Part shown: piece by piece, positions 17,070-25,681 of the stretch
How the letters are laid out: every line of letters begins with the position of its first letter
Numbering within the stretch: position 1 is the stretch's first letter
Assembly: GCA_001839685.1 (NCBI GenBank)
Contig: MLAK01000993.1
Location: 1-26,565 of the forward strand
Source: Tritrichomonas foetus
Lineage: Eukaryota; Parabasalia; Tritrichomonadida; Tritrichomonadidae
Reading direction: 5' to 3'
Length of the DNA stretch: 26,565 nt
Position numbers and translations under genes: made by a program
The notes under the pieces: model-generated
What the model was told of the DNA's origin: nothing
The model's database searches: none
Seen by the model: the letters and a program-made list of their open reading frames with translations, nothing else

Positions 17070-17075
17070 TAATGA
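17070..17075 (-). promoter_or_regulatory. Initiator (Inr) TCATTA
   Basis: Reads TCATTA on the minus strand and ends 1 nt before the ATG at 17068, so a transcript would have only a few leader bases. A second match, TCATTT at 16951-16956, lies about 80 nt above the ATG at 16872. Confidence 0.5.
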
Positions 17076-18695
17076 CAATATTTATATCCTATTCATATTT
17101 TGATCCTCCAAAGCTTTATTGGTTAATTTCATCTGTCAGAAATCTAATTATCTTATTTCTCTGAATATATAAACTAAATTTTCAATGGCTAAGTTCGATA
17201 CAAAGAGTGAAACATTTTAATTTCATCTGAAATTCAAATTTTGAATTCAAGAAAAAAAAGTTGATTCATGATTCATGAACCTATCAAAAATGCCGTGTTT
17301 AGATTTTATTTAGATACAAACAATCTACTTTAAATAATTATATTCTTTAAATTGGAACAAAAATGCTGTGTCATTGATTCGAATAATAGTGACATGAAAA
17401 ATTAAGTTTAATTTTATCAAGGGATGTTTTAAACAGTATTAGTAATCATATTGAAAAAACTTTTACCGATTTTTTGGGGTTTCACGACAATAAAATCGTC
17501 GTTCTTTTGAGCTCAATTTTTACCATGGCTTTTTGCAGGTACGTAACAAATCATGATCAAAATTAATATCATGATATCTAAAACTATGGATAAATAATCT
17601 TTAGTTCGATAAACGTCATTGTGATGATGTCATTTTTTCACAATTTCGAATAATTTTTATCTATTGCATTATCTTAATCAATCTTATATATCTATATAAT
17701 TAGTTTGATTTTTAATTATTTGATTTATATGTTTGAATCTATATCAAAATTGTAAGACTATTATAATCGTATAAAAGGAGATATTATAAGAGACATTTGA
17801 GTGTCATTCAATCCGGGCGATAGCTTTTCAGAATATAAAATTCACAAAGTAGTGAGGAATATTTCATGAATATCTCGATAAATTAATTATTTATTCATGC
17901 CAAATTTTACTCTTAATGCGAACTATAATAACATTATTTGCCTTTTATGCTAATTATAGATAAAGTCAAAAATCCATGAAACCCAGTGAATCAAAATAAT
18001 TGAAAAAATTTTTTTGGTGAATTTTTTTTCGTAAAAGTATAGCGGTTTATCTGAAAATCAAGTTGATACAAGAAGCGGTTTGTTCGAATTTTCTATTAAT
18101 ATTTCGGTTATAAAAGTCAGTTCAATTGAAATATTGAATATTATCAAATCTGAAAAAGTTTTTCTCCCCCTTTGTAATATTTGATTATCTTTTGATTGGC
18201 ATGTCCTTATTCCTCAAATTTAAATGGCAATATATTTAATACCGCCTACATGTGCCATTTTTAATCTTTATCGATAATGACATTTTTTTGGTACACTTTT
18301 CTTCACTTTCCCAGTTTTTAACTTCATGTTATTGACTAAATTTCTGAACTTAATACAAATATTTCTATAAATGTTTTCTTAGATCAGTTGAATAATTGAA
18401 CGGTTCTAGTTTTATATTTTAATTCAAAAAGACTGTATCTCTGAATATTCTGAAATATTCAAAAACTAGGAAATAATTATTCAAATATTTCAGAATGATT
18501 ATTTTATTTCTTATGAAATTTTAGAACCTGAATTAATGAAGTATCTGAATGAAATTATGGAATGCATGCTATTATTGCATTATTAACTTATAATTAGTCA
18601 TACTGATAAACCAATATTGAACTGTCAAATTTGTATGTCTTTTCAAATATTCAATTACTCTTTCAACTTTTAAGATTCATAGCAATAAATTATGA
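17076..18695. other. Divergent spacer between TTLL and MATE genes
   Basis: This is 1.6 kb of AT-rich DNA without a convincing gene. It includes a hairpin (18447-18496) and a short direct repeat (AGCGGTTT near 18040 and 18075). No tRNA-like cloverleaf or coding relic was recognised. Confidence 0.55.
18447..18496. repeat. Hairpin, 13-bp perfect stem
   Basis: ATTCTGAAATATT (18447-18459) and AATATTTCAGAAT (18484-18496) are exact reverse complements around a 24-nt loop, about 240 bp upstream of the MATE start codon. Function unknown. Confidence 0.55.
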
Positions 18696-18706
18696 TCACT
18701 TCATTT
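18696..18706 (+). promoter_or_regulatory. Two overlapping initiators (TCACTT, TCATTT)
   Basis: TCACTT (18696-18701) and TCATTT (18701-18706) share a T and lie 27-37 nt before the ATG at 18733. They support that ATG over the TTG at 18631 and predict a 28-35 nt leader. Confidence 0.55.
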
Positions 18707-18732
18707 TCTCTTTGAAAAGTACTCTGGTTTAC

Positions 18733-20682
18733 ATGGTTAAACAGACTTCTATCGAACCAGCACCACTTCTTGAGCAGACCCAATCTGAAGAACGCAATGA
18801 TACAACTAATGGCAATCGATTTCATGATCCTGAAAACTTAGCTTCCAGAACAGATAATACTCACGACATCCTCGATACACCACATCAATCTGTTCCTGAC
18901 AACAACAACTTCCAGATCTTAGACAAGAAAGAAGAAAAAAACAATGTCGATAACAACAATTCACTAAACAACACAACAGATGGCTCTAACTGCACAAATA
19001 AAAACACAGCAAATAACAAAGACCACAAAATCAGTGAAAAAGATTCAGAGAATCTTCAAGAAAAAGAAGACAAAGTTGAAGAATTTGATGAAGAAGATGA
19101 AGAAGTCAAAAAGAATACAGAAGAATACAGACTTGGTGGGAAAACACCTCTAATGACAATTTTAACCTTAATGATTGGTCCCCTTCTTTCTCAAATCATG
19201 CAAAGCATGTACGGATTGATGGATACATTTTGGATCTCCAAAACCATTGGTGCAAAAGGATTAACAACAATGAGCCTCATCTCAGCCATTGATTTCGTTG
19301 ATATTGCAATCTGCCAATTCCTCAGTGTTGCAATGAGTACGCGAATATCTTATTTAATTGGAAGTCGACAAAAAGAGAAATGTGGTCAAGTCGTTGTTGA
19401 TTTATTCAGATTAGAAATCATCATTGGTGCAATTGTCCCTATCATTTTAATTCCTTGCGTGAAACCGATGATCCGGTGGTACGGCGGCGATGAAGAAGTT
19501 GTTAAGATGAGTATGGAATATCTTCTTCCGACGCTGTGTTGCAGCTTCATCAAATACACGTATCTCTCATTGTGTGGCCTTCTTCAGGCGATGGGAAATT
19601 CGCTGGTATTCGGAATGGCACAAGTTGTATCCGCGTTGCTGAATATGCTCGTGTTTGATCCATTGTTTTTATATGGTTTCAAGACGGGAATGGTCGGCGT
19701 CTCGTTTGCAACAGTGCTTTCAAATTTGGTGCCTTTCATTGTTTTATACATAATGCTTTTCGCAGGAAAATTCTGTGTAAAGCCTAGTTTCAAAATGTAC
19801 ATAACAAAATTCAGTGGTCATTCGTTTGATGCACTGAAGGTATCAACAAGCCAGCTTATTGCGAATTTGGCGGTGTCTATTCCCGATCTTATTCTTGCAA
19901 AACTTGTCGGTCAATCAGCAAAAGAAATCAACACGTATGATGAGACAATGGCTGCATGGAATATTATCGAGAGACTCGACGAATTCGCAATGTGTGTATG
20001 TCACGGTTTAAACCAAGGTTTCTTGCCTGCTGCTTCATACGCGTTTGGTAGGGGTGATATGCCAAGATTATCAAAGATGGCAATAATAACTACAATTATA
20101 GGCACTATTTGGACTTCGTCATGTTGTATTATAATTACATCAATGCCTAGAATTATTGCTAGTATTTGGGGAAGTGATGAGAAGTTTTTAGATATTGCTG
20201 AGAAAGTGTTGATTTTGTGTTTTGCATCATGCTTCTTAAATCAGATAATCTTAACAACAACGGCAACGTTACAAGCTATGAAAAATGTAACTTTGTCTAT
20301 CATTACATCAGTTCTGACTATGATGATTCCTGTGCCATTGTTTGGTTTCATATTATATATGACAAATAAAAAAGATCCAATTAGATTGATCTTTGCATAT
20401 ATTTGTCAAGATGTATGGTCCATTACAGTGGTACTAATTATCATTTTCTGGAAACTCAGATTTATATTTACTTCAGTCAAAGATCCAAATAAAGGTAAAA
20501 AGAAAGGCGCAGAAAAAATTGAAGGAAATTCAATTAAACCGCCAGAAAGTGAAACGGATACCAAAATTAATCGCCATAATGCGATTACTCAAGGAACTAG
20601 CGAAATAGAGTACAGTGACTACTACTCAGGCAGTGAAGAATCTTTATCAAATCCACTGGTTGAGAATATTGAAAAAGGCTAG
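18733..20682 (+). CDS. MATE-family multidrug/organic-cation exporter
   Basis: A 649-residue membrane transporter of the MATE family, which exports cationic drugs or metabolites using a H+ or Na+ gradient. Residues 1-135 are a long hydrophilic, N/D/E-rich cytosolic tail with an acidic run (EEFDEEDEEVKKNTEEY). The membrane core follows (about 137-575): PLMTILTLMIGPLLSQIMQS opens helix 1, with roughly twelve hydrophobic spans in two six-helix halves. MATE-like features include YGLMDTFWISKTIG after helix 1 and GLNQGFLPAASYAFGRGD in the second half. The C-terminal 75 residues are hydrophilic and Ser/Glu-rich. The tails are longer than in bacterial MATEs and may be regulatory. The start is the first ATG, just after two initiators. 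The stretch about 19440-20080 has noticeably higher GC and different codon choice from the ends of the gene. A 21-bp tandem array follows the stop. Confidence 0.9.
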   Translation: MVKQTSIEPAPLLEQTQSEERNDTTNGNRFHDPENLASRTDNTHDILDTPHQSVPDNNNFQILDKKEEKNNVDNNNSLNNTTDGSNCTNKNTANNKDHKISEKDSENLQEKEDKVEEFDEEDEEVKKNTEEYRLGGKTPLMTILTLMIGPLLSQIMQSMYGLMDTFWISKTIGAKGLTTMSLISAIDFVDIAICQFLSVAMSTRISYLIGSRQKEKCGQVVVDLFRLEIIIGAIVPIILIPCVKPMIRWYGGDEEVVKMSMEYLLPTLCCSFIKYTYLSLCGLLQAMGNSLVFGMAQVVSALLNMLVFDPLFLYGFKTGMVGVSFATVLSNLVPFIVLYIMLFAGKFCVKPSFKMYITKFSGHSFDALKVSTSQLIANLAVSIPDLILAKLVGQSAKEINTYDETMAAWNIIERLDEFAMCVCHGLNQGFLPAASYAFGRGDMPRLSKMAIITTIIGTIWTSSCCIIITSMPRIIASIWGSDEKFLDIAEKVLILCFASCFLNQIILTTTATLQAMKNVTLSIITSVLTMMIPVPLFGFILYMTNKKDPIRLIFAYICQDVWSITVVLIIIFWKLRFIFTSVKDPNKGKKKGAEKIEGNSIKPPESETDTKINRHNAITQGTSEIEYSDYYSGSEESLSNPLVENIEKG

Positions 20683-20739
20683 GTTGTTTGTTTTTATTTT
20701 TTTAAATAAACAATTCGAGTTGAAATTTTTGCCTTTATT

Positions 20740-20868
20740 TATTTTTCTTTCTTTTGTAAGTAGATTTCTTTCTTTTGTAAGTAGATTTCTTTCTTTTGTA
20801 AGTAGATTTCTTTCTTTTGTAAGTAGGCTTCTTTCTTTTGTAAGTAGATTTCTTTCTAGTTTGATAAG
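20740..20868 (+). repeat. 21-bp tandem array downstream of the MATE gene
   Basis: About six units start at 20740, 20761, 20782, 20803, 20824 and 20845. The core is TTTCTTTCTTTTGTAAG followed by TAGA. Units 2-4 are identical, unit 5 differs by two bases, and the first and last are degenerate. It begins 57 bp after the MATE stop and ends about 70 bp before the end of the convergent Sel1 gene, so it sits where both 3' ends would form. Because 21 is divisible by three, an overlapping frame reads a repeated FLSFVSR, which is judged non-coding. Confidence 0.85.
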
Positions 20869-20935
20869 CAGATATTAAATAATAAAAAGTCAATATCACT
20901 ATATTATTTTTATTATTAAAATACTATGGTGCACC

Positions 20936-22288
20936 TTATGTGCATTTAACTTTATCATCAAATTGGGTTGCAGCAATTTCAGACATAGCCTGTTCATTTC
21001 CCATTGTTGCGGCCTTTTGGAGCATTTCAACGCCGCTCTCTTTATCAAGAGGAACACCAATTCCATTCATTTTCATCATACCATATAAATAGAAACAATT
21101 TGAATCTTTTTCTTCCATTCCTTCCTTTAGTGAAACCAAAAGTTCTTCATATTTTTGAAGTTTCATTAGAGATGAATTGTAAATATATCTTTCGTTTTCG
21201 TTTCTTTTAACATTTTTTAGGATTTCAATAACTTTTTTTGGGTCTGGGTGACATCCGATTCCATCATGTAAGAATTTGGCGTATACAAGTCTTGCATTTT
21301 CCATTCCATTTTCATAAGCAAATTTTATTGCTTCAAGAGCGAGTTCTTGATCCTTTTTTTCAAAGGGAGCATTCAAATAAAAGAATGAAATGAAATATTT
21401 CGCTATAATGAATCCAGAATCAGCAGCTTCTTTCATTAATTTAAATGATTCATGTTCTTTTCCTAATGTTGAGTAAATAAAAGAAGAAATTAGCTTTTTG
21501 AGTGAGTTTGCAGGCTCAAATTTCACATTTTCTAATGATTGAATGATTTCTTGAGCAGTTTCAGGTTTGGCTTTTGCTATAATCATAGTTGTACTTAATG
21601 TTGCATAAATGTCACCATCGTCTCCGATTTTTTTCAATTCATTGAAACTTTGTTCATTATAATTTTCACTCAACAATAACAAAAGTTGTGAACGTCGTGA
21701 AATTCCGTTACATTTGGGAATTTCGTTAGATTGTGGTGAAAAGAAATCGAAAAGAATAAGTTTATCAGCAGCCTCGATGTTTTTTTGATTTGCTGATTTT
21801 TTATAATAGGAAAGAGCCTGATAATATTGTGATGGATTTTCTATTAAAAAGTCAGCATATTCCATTTGTGAGACAGAATTTCCAGAATCCGCTGAAATTT
21901 TCAAATATTTCAATAATTCATTTTTTAAATTACTTTCTTCAATTTTGGAAAAACTGCTTGAATGATTTTTTTGGATCTTTATATACTCCTTTTTTATAAG
22001 TGATGCATATAATGAAGCAGCCTCCAAATTTCCCCGATCAGCTGCTTTTTTGAAATAATTGCAGGCTGTTTTTTCATCTTTATGAATTAATTTTTTTCCA
22101 TAATCAACCATGGAATTAATGTCACCCATTTCAGCATTACATTGAAGGGATTGAAGTGAAGACTTTGATGAATTAATATTTTCTGCTTTTATGAAGTTCC
22201 TGGAAAATATTGGTAGCATGGTATGATGTGGTACATGTAGAAAATTTGAACTATGCTTCAAAAGTCCTTTCTTATTTGTTGAAAGCAT
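20936..22288 (-). CDS. Sel1-repeat (SLR) protein
   Basis: A 450-residue solenoid of Sel1-like repeats, a TPR-related motif that forms scaffolds for protein complexes. Recognisable units include GDINSMVDYGKKL...ACNYFKKAADRGN (about 55-92), LLKYLKISADSGNSVSQMEYA (about 130-150), ALSYYKKSANQKNIEAA, LMKEAADSGFIIAKYFISFF, ALEAIKFAYENGMENARLVYA with FLHDGIGCHPDP, and YLYGMMKMNGIGVPLDKESG with EMLQKAATMGNEQAMSEIAA at the end. The middle repeats are degenerate. No kinase or other catalytic domain is attached, although in trichomonads Sel1 repeats are often linked to one. No signal peptide or membrane span is visible. The first ATG is taken; no good initiator is seen upstream, but TTGGTTAACA occurs twice about 30-55 nt away (22319-22346). 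Convergent with the MATE gene. Confidence 0.85.
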   Translation of the reverse strand: MLSTNKKGLLKHSSNFLHVPHHTMLPIFSRNFIKAENINSSKSSLQSLQCNAEMGDINSMVDYGKKLIHKDEKTACNYFKKAADRGNLEAASLYASLIKKEYIKIQKNHSSSFSKIEESNLKNELLKYLKISADSGNSVSQMEYADFLIENPSQYYQALSYYKKSANQKNIEAADKLILFDFFSPQSNEIPKCNGISRRSQLLLLLSENYNEQSFNELKKIGDDGDIYATLSTTMIIAKAKPETAQEIIQSLENVKFEPANSLKKLISSFIYSTLGKEHESFKLMKEAADSGFIIAKYFISFFYLNAPFEKKDQELALEAIKFAYENGMENARLVYAKFLHDGIGCHPDPKKVIEILKNVKRNENERYIYNSSLMKLQKYEELLVSLKEGMEEKDSNCFYLYGMMKMNGIGVPLDKESGVEMLQKAATMGNEQAMSEIAATQFDDKVKCT

Positions 22289-22635
22289 GTTGGATAATTA
22301 TTCTAAACTTTTTCAATGTTGGTTAACAGAATATCAATTTTGGTTAACAAGATTTTGAAGCTTACATGAATTTCTTTTGATTAAATAATTTGCCTCCATT
22401 AGTCCCAATTATTTTCTTTATCAACTTTCAAATTTACCAGCATATTATTTCTTTATTTTATTGAGATTAAATCAATATAGGATATCTTGAAAGTAAGTCT
22501 CAACATCAAACGATTTTGAATAAAAATATATTTGTTTTTTCAGAATTTAAATAGCAACAGAAAATGAGGAAATATTTTACTAGAGACAAGAAATTTTCAT
22601 TACTATTTTAAAGGAATTTTTTTTGAAACATTCAT

Positions 22636-22790
22636 TTAAGGGTCAACTGCCAAAAAAAAAAAATAAACTTTTGAATTATATTTGAATGATTTGTGGCAGT
22701 TTAATTCAAAACATAACTTTTTCCGAAAAACTGGTAACCACTATTTCTTTTAAAATAAATAAATATAAACGTATGGCAGTTGACCCTTAA
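22636..22790. mobile_element. MITE-like element with 17-bp perfect terminal inverted repeats
   Basis: TTAAGGGTCAACTGCCA (22636-22652) and TGGCAGTTGACCCTTAA (22774-22790) are exact reverse complements bounding 155 bp. The interior is A/T-rich, cannot code, and repeats parts of the ends (GTGGCAGTTT near 22694). Pairing stops exactly at TTAA on both sides. This fits either a TTAA target duplication (piggyBac-type) or a TA duplication (Tc1/mariner-type), so the superfamily is open. It lies in the divergent spacer between the Sel1 gene and the first Rab gene. Confidence 0.7.
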
Positions 22791-23072
22791 TCAAATAACT
22801 TTATTTTTAATCTTCAAATCCAACAAACATTTATTTCTGTTCCTCTTAGAAGAAGTGATTTTTGACATTTCTTTTCTTGAATTTAATTCTGTTTTATATT
22901 CCAAAAATTCAAAAATCAGATCCAGAAATTGATGGATAAAATTAAGAAAAGTGTTATCAGAGATATGTCGGGACTTAAAAACCTATTTAACCGATGTGAA
23001 CTTTTAGTAGATTAGACGTAGTAGTAGGTTTTTGTATTGTATTGGTCATCTGACATTTATCGTTTTTCTTAT
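22791..23072. other. Spacer upstream of the Rab gene
   Basis: AT-rich, no gene. AAAAACCTA (near 22978) and TAGGTTTTT (near 23025) could pair around a loop of about 40 nt. Confidence 0.45.
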
Positions 23073-23078
23073 TCATAT
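23073..23078 (+). promoter_or_regulatory. Possible initiator TCATAT
   Basis: Fits the loose trichomonad form TCA-Y-(T/A), 41-46 nt before the ATG at 23119. Weaker than the other initiators in this window. Confidence 0.3.
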
Positions 23079-23118
23079 ATTTGTCAATTATATTTTCTGA
23101 ATATTTGACAATGATGCA

Positions 23119-23712
23119 ATGAGCAAGAGTATTTCCTGCATCAAACTTATCTTACTAGGAGATTCAAATGTAGGAAAGACATCAATAGTACAAAGATATA
23201 TGCATAATAAGTTCCAAGATGAACAATCACCAACTATTGGTGCTGCTTTTGACACTTCAAAAATTTTGATTTCTGGTATTCAATATGAACTTAATATTTG
23301 GGATACAGCTGGTCAAGAAGCATACCGCTCTCTTTTACCAATGTTTTTTAGATCAGCAAACATTGCAATGATAACTTTTGATGTTACATCAAGATCATCT
23401 TTTGAAGCAGTTCCTGAATGGCTTTCAGAAGTGAAACAACAAGCATATGAAAACGTTATTATTATTTTGGTTGCAAATAAAATAGATTTAGAGGAAAGAA
23501 GAATGATTTTACAAGAAGAAATTGTTACAATGGCAAAGAAATGTAATGCTTCAATAAGTGAAACTAGTGCATCAACAGGACAAGGAATTGAACAAGCTTT
23601 TGAGTCTGCACTTATGCTTTATATTTTAGGTGGGCAAATAAAGAGAGATTCTTTAGATAATGATAAAATGATTAATATAAAGAATGAAAAAGAAAGAAAT
23701 AGATGTTGTTAA
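23119..23712 (+). CDS. Rab-family small GTPase (Rab5/21-like)
   Basis: A complete 197-residue Rab, a prenylated membrane switch controlling vesicle traffic. All nucleotide-binding motifs are present: P-loop GDSNVGKT (about 13-20), switch I SPTIGAAF with the Mg-binding threonine, WDTAGQEAYRSL with the catalytic glutamine, ANKIDL, and the SETSAS base-contact loop. It ends in CC, a geranylgeranylation signal. The TIGAAF switch I and overall pattern are closest to the Rab5/Rab21/Rab22 endosomal group, which is inference. Two upstream ATGs (23111 and 23114) are out of frame; the first opens a three-codon ORF (ATGATGCAATGA) whose stop overlaps this start. ATG 23119 is chosen because it places the P-loop at the standard distance from the N terminus. 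Confidence 0.93.
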   Translation: MSKSISCIKLILLGDSNVGKTSIVQRYMHNKFQDEQSPTIGAAFDTSKILISGIQYELNIWDTAGQEAYRSLLPMFFRSANIAMITFDVTSRSSFEAVPEWLSEVKQQAYENVIIILVANKIDLEERRMILQEEIVTMAKKCNASISETSASTGQGIEQAFESALMLYILGGQIKRDSLDNDKMINIKNEKERNRCC

Positions 23713-23934
23713 TTCAATATGATCTTTTCCATTTGCTACAAATGATTTCAAATGTATAATAAATACGAACAAATATTTCGCTTGATACTATTTTCAATTT
23801 CCCTTTATTATTATTCATAAGTTACAAATCATAACAAAACATCTAAAAAGTAAATAAAGGAAAAACAAAAGGAAACTTAACGCATGGTTATTTAATTACA
23901 TAATAATGTGAATAATACAATAAAAAAGTGAATT

Positions 23935-25023
23935 TCAAAGTCTCTTTTTGGCCAATTCATTCATAAGTTCTTCATCATCTTCTAAATGAAAACCAAAATC
24001 TATCTCTTCATTAATACTGTCATCTGAGTAAGTATCCGAATAACTATCAGAATGATGTAATCGGGAATAAGTGCTGTAGTTTGAAGAAGTGAATTTTTGT
24101 AAATGTGAATTTTCTGCTTTGGCATTATTTTTCATTGCATCATTATGGGGAGTGAGTGAAAATGATTTATTGTTCTGATGATTCAAAACTATATTTGAAT
24201 TCACTTTTTCAGTTTCATCGAAACTATCAAAATAATTTTTATGTTCAATAAAAACCTTCATATCAGTTCCTTCATAAATGAGCGTTCCATTGTCGAATAA
24301 TAATAGAATTTGTTTAATAGTCAAGCGACTTTTGGCTTCTGAATTCCACATCATGTTAACAGCAATATTCTGTTGTGTAGGTACATTTTTTATGACTGGT
24401 CGTCCGCCATTTTTAATATGTGAAACAATTTCATCTAAATTTACACATTTTTCTGATGTTTGCATTTTGAATTCAAATGGCTCATTCAAACCAATATAAA
24501 TGAAGGAATAATTCAATATATCACACTCAAATTCAGTCGAATTGATTTTATAATGTTCAAAATCTGACAAAAGTGGATGAAATTTCTCATCTAAATATAT
24601 GTGATCAGGACTCAAATCACAAAAAACAATATTATGTGAATGGAGATAATTCAAAGTTTTTGCAAGTCCATACATAATTATAGATTTTTGAGTTGGTGAT
24701 AAGTGAATAACTTTTGAATTTTGCGGTTGTGCAACACCAACAAAATATGAGGAAAGGAGACCGTTTACTGGAAAACATGTGATTATTTCTAAAGATTCTT
24801 TGTTTGGAATAATTTCGTGAATTGGTAAAATCCCTGGGTATTGCAGAGTTTTATGGAACTGATATTTTTGGATTGTTTTGATATCATATTTTTTTCGATC
24901 GATTCTCATTTCAATTTGCCCATCTGAATGCGTCATTTTGGTGATTTTTGTGTGTGGAGAATCGTAGAGAGTTCGATTTTGCAAAATCTTCTTTGGCGAG
25001 TTCGAAGAAAATTCCTTTTGCAT
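23935..25023 (-). CDS. Predicted pseudokinase (protein-kinase-like)
   Basis: A 362-residue protein with a kinase fold that has lost key residues. Residues about 20-100 look like an N-lobe without a glycine-rich loop; DIKTI (48-52) may hold the usual lysine. LAKTLNYLHSHNIVFCDLSPD (120-140) matches the catalytic-loop helix, but HRDLKPEN has become FCDLSPDH: the aspartate is kept while the lysine and asparagine are replaced. DFG is DFE (154-156), and the activation segment with APE is missing. The C-lobe resumes with ECDILNYSFIYIGLNEPF (166-183), then IKNGGRP and MMWNSEAKSRLTIKQIL (225-241), the pattern of trichomonad TKL-like kinases. A Ser/Thr-rich tail (about 265-362) ends in acidic residues and KKRL. 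It probably acts as a scaffold or allosteric partner. The ATG follows TCACAG at 25028-25033. Confidence 0.8.
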   Translation of the reverse strand: MQKEFSSNSPKKILQNRTLYDSPHTKITKMTHSDGQIEMRIDRKKYDIKTIQKYQFHKTLQYPGILPIHEIIPNKESLEIITCFPVNGLLSSYFVGVAQPQNSKVIHLSPTQKSIIMYGLAKTLNYLHSHNIVFCDLSPDHIYLDEKFHPLLSDFEHYKINSTEFECDILNYSFIYIGLNEPFEFKMQTSEKCVNLDEIVSHIKNGGRPVIKNVPTQQNIAVNMMWNSEAKSRLTIKQILLLFDNGTLIYEGTDMKVFIEHKNYFDSFDETEKVNSNIVLNHQNNKSFSLTPHNDAMKNNAKAENSHLQKFTSSNYSTYSRLHHSDSYSDTYSDDSINEEIDFGFHLEDDEELMNELAKKRL

Positions 25024-25027
25024 AAAG

Positions 25028-25033
25028 CTGTGA
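25028..25033 (-). promoter_or_regulatory. Possible initiator TCACAG
   Basis: Reads TCACAG on the minus strand, 5-10 nt before the ATG at 25023. It fits TCA-Y-(T/A) and gives a very short leader. Confidence 0.35.
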
Positions 25034-25675
25034 TATTTTTGAAGTCTTTTATATTCTTTATGCGCCCTTCAATTTTTGTTTGATGTCGAATTTTTCTATG
25101 CATTATATCATGATCAAAATCTCATTATTTCTTATCAAAATGGCTTATATTGTCATAAAAAAAAAGGAAATATCTGTTCATAATCTGTATTTATACTAAA
25201 GAAAATCAAGTATATTTATTGTTGTTATATATTCATGAATTAACCTTATTTAGTGAAGATATAGCTCAAGATAAATCAAAAATGAAGTGGGATAGATAAT
25301 TTATTCGAATAATTCAATGATATATTTCACTTTATGATGATTGAAAAAACTGGAAATATATTACATAATTGAATGTCATTATCTCATTATTCGCAATAAA
25401 AAACGATATTTTTCTTGTGTTAGAAAAGACTAAATATATTTTAAAAGAGGTTTTTAACCTAAAAAATCCAAAATAATCAGTAATTTTGATGTTTTGCAAT
25501 TTTTTTTTCCTTTTGGTTATTTGGTCATAAAATAAATTGTGAAATTATTTGGTCGTTGATAGAGACCATATTAACGTTGAAACATATATTTCACCTTTCT
25601 TTTTACCATTTATTCAAACATTTCTATTTTTACATGGCTGATTGCATTCAAACAATTGTCGTAGATAATCTACCA
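25034..25675. other. Divergent spacer, no gene
   Basis: AT-rich DNA between the pseudokinase and the second Rab. TATTTGGTC occurs twice (near 25518 and 25548), the second followed by a small GGTC/GACC hairpin. An upstream ATG near 25634 opens a 16-codon ORF that ends on the Rab start codon, but it lies before the predicted transcription start. Confidence 0.5.
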
Positions 25676-25681
25676 TCATTA
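25676..25681 (+). promoter_or_regulatory. Initiator (Inr) TCATTA abutting the start codon
   Basis: TCATTA overlaps the A of the ATG at 25681. If transcription starts at the initiator A (25678), the leader is only three bases. Confidence 0.55.

Noticed and set aside
20615..20878. Open frame with repeated FLSFVSR
   Set aside because: Starts inside the MATE gene in another frame and owes its length to the 21-bp array; no initiator of its own.
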